Source: Oasisia sp. SBJ-2009 (lineage: Eukaryota > Annelida > Polychaeta > Sabellida > Siboglinidae). From it: a DNA stretch of 64,000 bases. Below, in pieces: positions 60,480 through 64,000 of this stretch; positions within the stretch are counted from its first letter, which is position 1; each line of letters opens with the position of its first letter. The DNA lies in the NCBI GenBank assembly GCA_964017155.1, contig OZ024857.1:5806327-5870326 (forward strand), written 5' to 3'. Under the pieces are notes generated by a model, which was given only the letters and a program-made list of their open reading frames with translations, had not been told where the DNA came from and made no database searches. The translations under genes were made by a program, and so were the position numbers.

Positions 60480-61010
60480 GTCTGAACACACATTTGTTGT
60501 TCGTCCATCCGTCGGGGATGATGACCATGACATCACTGGTCTGTCGCCTGTAGGCGATTTGTCCGGATGTGGCCGAGAAGGACGATTCAGGCGCGAAAAT
60601 TTCTGTCGCAGTTCGGACACGGAAGAGCAGTAATAATCGCAGAGCTTGTTTCCGCAACACTGGATTTGCGGTGCAGTCTCTTTTCTTCTGCCTGGCCTGG
60701 CGTATCCTGGTTTGTTCATAGGACTCAGCTCCCTTCCGGATCAGACTGCACCAGGTGCCTCGCTCAGTTGCTAGGCTTTTATTTCCCAAGACTCCTTGTT
60801 TATTTCAAAGGCCCTTAGAGAGATTTTGAGGGGATCTTTGTAATGTTTGCGCTGACCGCCAGTAGACCCCCTCCCCTCTGACAGTTCCCCATACAGCAGA
60901 AGCTTTGATAACCTTTCATCGGTCATTCTGACAACATGGCCAGCCCATCGAAGTTGACCTTTCTTCAGTAGAAAGAGGAAAACTACTTTCTGAAGAAAGC
61001 TGAACATACA
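60480..61010 (-). mobile_element. LINE C-terminal relic with RWAGHVVRM block
   Basis: Minus strand: GQLRWAGHVVRMTDERLSK, LLYGELSEGRG, GGQRKHYKDPLK, then a zinc-finger-like region in shifted frames (a Cys pair and a His pair near 60560-60660). This order is the 3' end of an animal non-LTR ORF2 of a type different from the other copies in this window. It lies between the two duplication copies. Confidence 0.7.
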
Positions 61011-61325
61011 TATAAATCAGAACGGATTACTGAGAAGATGTTTTTGAGAAAGGGAAGTCTGCAAGAGGTGTACACGGGGGGGGGGGGGCAAGGGGTCGCC
61101 GAAACACTGGCAACCGAGCCCCCTTCCACCCCGAATATGGTGGCTATGCACTGGAGAGGACATGGCACACCATGGGTTACCAAATACTAACACCAGTTTA
61201 TTCATCTCCGACCGTGTTACCTGAGGGGGAGCAGGTAGTCCTGGGTCCCAACACAGGGAAATGATTTGCGTTTTTACATTTCACTCTGATGAAAATACAT
61301 TTTCTTGTTTCGCATGCAGCTCGTT

Positions 61326-62763
61326 CACATGGTTAACAAAACATCCAGTTTCAAAACAAAATTGATTAGCGGTAATACCGAGGCGAGGATAGTTAATTGC
61401 AAACCCTTTGATGTGTTACTTTCCCACGTTCTAAACAGCTGACTTCCCGTTACTTATTACTGATCTATCCATTAGGGGCAAAGTAGCTGGCACCGTGCCT
61501 TTAAAGTTGCATTCTGACATAATTTCCCCTTTTTAACGCATTTTAGAAAAGTCAATGTACACCATGACCGATATTTGCTTATTAGTATACTTCCTACCAC
61601 ATGTCTCACTTTGTGGATTTATACGTTATTTGATCAAATATAAGTTTGCAACAAACAACGGCCATGGAGTTTCCCAAAAGTCGATCTATTTTTACCATCG
61701 GAACTCTCCGGTCAACGTAAGTAAACGATGGGGCAAACTAAAAGGCGGTTCCACATATCCACGTTAGTCGCTAGAGGCGCCACTAGGCAACAATACCCTA
61801 GTTATTTAAATCATGCTCAATTAGCCATTGACTGTACAGGCGCGTAGCCAGCGATAGTTTGTATGTGGGCAACTGGGCATGCCGTAAATATGGAGCGTAT
61901 CGAGCGGTGGCATCTTTGTGAATGTGGTATGCCGTTTCCGTGCGGTCTGCCAATTGTGGTCCGCCTTTTAGTGTGGCCCCCTCCTGGCAGCGCTTTTCAC
62001 TGGAATTCCCTTCATCAAGGTCTAAACCAATCAGAGAATTCTAACTGGTGGGGCCCACCAGGAAATTGTTTCGTCTTTTGCTGCTTTTTATCTTAAAATG
62101 GCATATTATGTGAAAATAAGTTGATAGGTAGTTGAGGAAAACAATATATAGTGTATGGGGAATGCTGGTTTACTGGAAAAAATTATTTTAAACATGGCGG
62201 AAGTCAGAATGCAACTTTAATTGCGGATGGAGGTTTAGTGTACAGCACACAGATGGCGCCACCGCTGTCATCCGTAGTAAGATACTGGGTCAATCAAATA
62301 TTGGGGCTTACAGTTGTACACGTGCGTGCGAGTCAGCTTTGTACACCATTACTCGGTTTACCAGCCGAGTATTCATTTCGATTTGTGTGATGATCCCGCT
62401 GTATTCTACAGACAATTGTCAGGCGCTCGGCGGAGGCAGTTAGCGACATCACTGATATAATTATGTAGGTACGGACAACCGTGAAAGAAATCGGACGGTA
62501 TTGTAGACAGAGTGGTTTAGTTACTGGTATGTACTGTAGTTCAACGACCGCGCTCGCTGGTCTTATTAATGACACAGAGACCTAGTGTCTGTGACGTACC
62601 GTGCATAAAGATAACACGCCGTGTCTACGGGACGGGGTAAACTGACTCGAACTGGGAGATACCGATCAGATTGTCGTTTTTACACGAATGAATGTAAGCA
62701 TGGGGGTCTACGTAACTTGTAATTGGTCCCTTAGTGCGCCAAGCGCCAGCGTGATAATGTATC
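61326..62763. repeat. Tandem segmental duplication, copy 2, interrupted
   Basis: Direct-orientation copy of 59490-60193. It is continuous at 61326-61504, then interrupted by the TIR insert 61505-62216, and resumes at 62217 with TTAATTGCGG exactly where copy 1 reads through. Confidence 0.8.
61505..62216. mobile_element. Small TIR element at a TTAA (or TA) site, with the empty site in the sister copy
   Basis: The ends are AGTTGCATTCTGAC and its exact reverse complement GTCAGAATGCAACT. TTAA flanks both sides (61501-61504 and 62217-62220). Copy 1 of the duplication shows the unoccupied site GCCTTTAATTGCGG at about 59651-59664. TTAA duplication suggests piggyBac. A TA duplication with a TIR one base longer is equally compatible and would suggest Tc1/mariner. 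No transposase frame is seen in the 712 bases. Confidence 0.75.
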
Positions 62764-63854
62764 AGTTCAAAGCCCAAACCTGTAAGCCCGTAGCAGTAGC
62801 GATCGAGTGCTCCTTCTGTGTAAAGAAGCCTTCTTGTGTATCTTCAGTTACGGTATTTAACGAGTGTAATGTTACACCTTATGATTTTTACTAAAATCGT
62901 ATGCGGTTTGCGGCGTTACGAGAGTATCTGTAACGGGATGTTATTATAAACTATTCTGAATTCATGCGATCTCGCTTGGTATTATTTTGTAATTCCAAAA
63001 TTGTATCCCGTAGCGGCTGGCTCGACAGGTAGGCCATTATAAAAAAAACATGCGAGACGGTGTTTTTAAAATAGTTTCTATTTCCTGCTACCGAGATACT
63101 CTCGGAATGACGCAAATCGTATACGATTTAGACGAAAATCGTAAGGTATATGACAGACATGGTCATAAGCGAGTGACCCGGGCTGCCATCATGAAATCGT
63201 AATTCAATAGTCGTGGTGGTAGTCATGAATCAGGTTGTTGACCTCGGCTCAATACCAACAATATTGACATAACTCAGCGCAGTGTTACCTGTTAACGGTG
63301 CAAAATCCAATAAGGACAAAAAGTATATAGATATATATATATAGTGAGAGATCAAATTTTAACGCTCGCCTGCTCACTGGAGGCGAGTAGAATTTTTGGG
63401 GGTGAGTAACGTTTAGGATGAGTAACGGGGGGTTCTAGCCTGTCGGGCCAGTACGTGGCTATTTTCCACTCGATTTGTGACACTATAACGGAAGCACTTT
63501 GAATTAGGCATTTCTGATTTCTTTAAATTTTCGTTCATGTCTAAAGAGCATTGGAGATCAACATACGAATTTATATAAAAGGTTCCATTTTGACGATGTC
63601 CACCAAGATGAGGACTGGTTATTGTTCATGGGGATGAATCACATTTTAAGGCCACTAATCCGCCAGCCGAATGGCTAAATATTTAAATTTTGACCCCCTA
63701 AATAGTATAGCTAAAGTAGAGGCCAATGTCACACGGCCCGGCAAATTGTAACTGATTTATGACGATAGTTAAAAGCCTGGTTGTTGACCTCGGGTGACCT
63801 GTTAGAGAAGAGTTCCTTTGACGTGTTGTCAAGATGGCCGTTCGAGTAGGTCTC
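62764..63854. other. Intergenic before the second ethanolamine kinase, nothing recognised
   Basis: It has a short (TA)n near 63325-63342. No frame or element is supported. Confidence 0.5.
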
Positions 63855-63951
63855 ATTGTTGGCGTTATTTGTAGCGTGACAGGCCGAGATTACGACGACC
63901 CAGTAACGACACACACTTAGGGCCGTTCTCGTCTGAGGCGAAGGTGCAGAC
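63855..63951 (+). promoter_or_regulatory. Conserved 5' leader of the second ethanolamine kinase
   Basis: Matches the leader of the first gene (55028-55150, opposite strand), including TTATTTGTAGCGTGAC at 63869 and GACACACACTTAGGGCC just before the start codon. Inferred 5' UTR or proximal promoter. Confidence 0.6.
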
Positions 63952-64000
63952 ATGGACGTTGGTGGCGGAGAAGGGATTGCAACCTTCGACTTCCGCATCG
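63952..64000 (+). CDS. Second ethanolamine kinase gene, first 16 codons (cut by window edge)
   Basis: ATG at 63952 begins MDVGGGEGIATFDFRI. The complete gene on the opposite strand begins MDVGAGDGIPTFDLRI. With the matching leader this identifies the 5' end of a paralogue in head-to-head orientation. Whether the rest is intact cannot be seen. Confidence 0.75.
   Translation, partial: MDVGGGEGIATFDFRI

Overview
This is a eukaryotic nuclear window. Multi-exon genes with GT-AG introns and consistent splice phases sit in AT-rich, repeat-dense DNA full of (TA)n, (GT)n, tetranucleotide arrays and minisatellites. The non-LTR families (CR1-like, L2-like, RTE-like), a tRNA-headed SINE and the bilaterian gene content point to a marine invertebrate of mollusc, annelid, brachiopod, hemichordate or lancelet type. 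I cannot fix the phylum from sequence alone.

Layout. (1) 1-20498, plus strand: the 3' 16 exons of a KIAA1549/UPF0606-like type I membrane protein, with a mucin-like Thr-rich ectodomain, a juxtamembrane domain, one TM helix and a long basic cytoplasmic tail. Its introns hold a nearly complete CR1-like LINE, two minisatellites that touch splice sites, and long tetranucleotide arrays. (2) 22472-29431, minus strand: two diverged paralogues of an unrecognised multi-pass membrane protein, with LINE relics and a decayed ~150-bp repeat between them. (3) 30-35 kb: a TIR transposon inserted in a (TA)n tract, and an RTE-like LINE with an 11-bp target-site duplication and a long open RT frame. (4) 35945-38732, minus: a complete four-exon SDHAF2 gene. 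(5) 40357-43151: an L2-like LINE nested in a TIR DNA element, followed by two SINE copies. (6) 44297-55027, minus: a complete eight-exon ethanolamine kinase gene. (7) 55-64 kb: intergenic DNA with a hairpin, a long-TIR element and a tandem duplication, one copy of which is split by a small TIR element at a TTAA/TA site. (8) 63952 to the edge, plus: the first 49 coding bases of a second ethanolamine kinase, head-to-head with the first and with a conserved 5' leader.

The host genes are not an operon and do not form one pathway. SDHAF2 flavinates succinate dehydrogenase subunit A in mitochondria. Ethanolamine kinase starts phosphatidylethanolamine synthesis in the cytosol. The other genes are membrane proteins without assigned roles. 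All gene models come from reading frames, splice-site phase and family motifs seen by eye. No alignment or database search was run.
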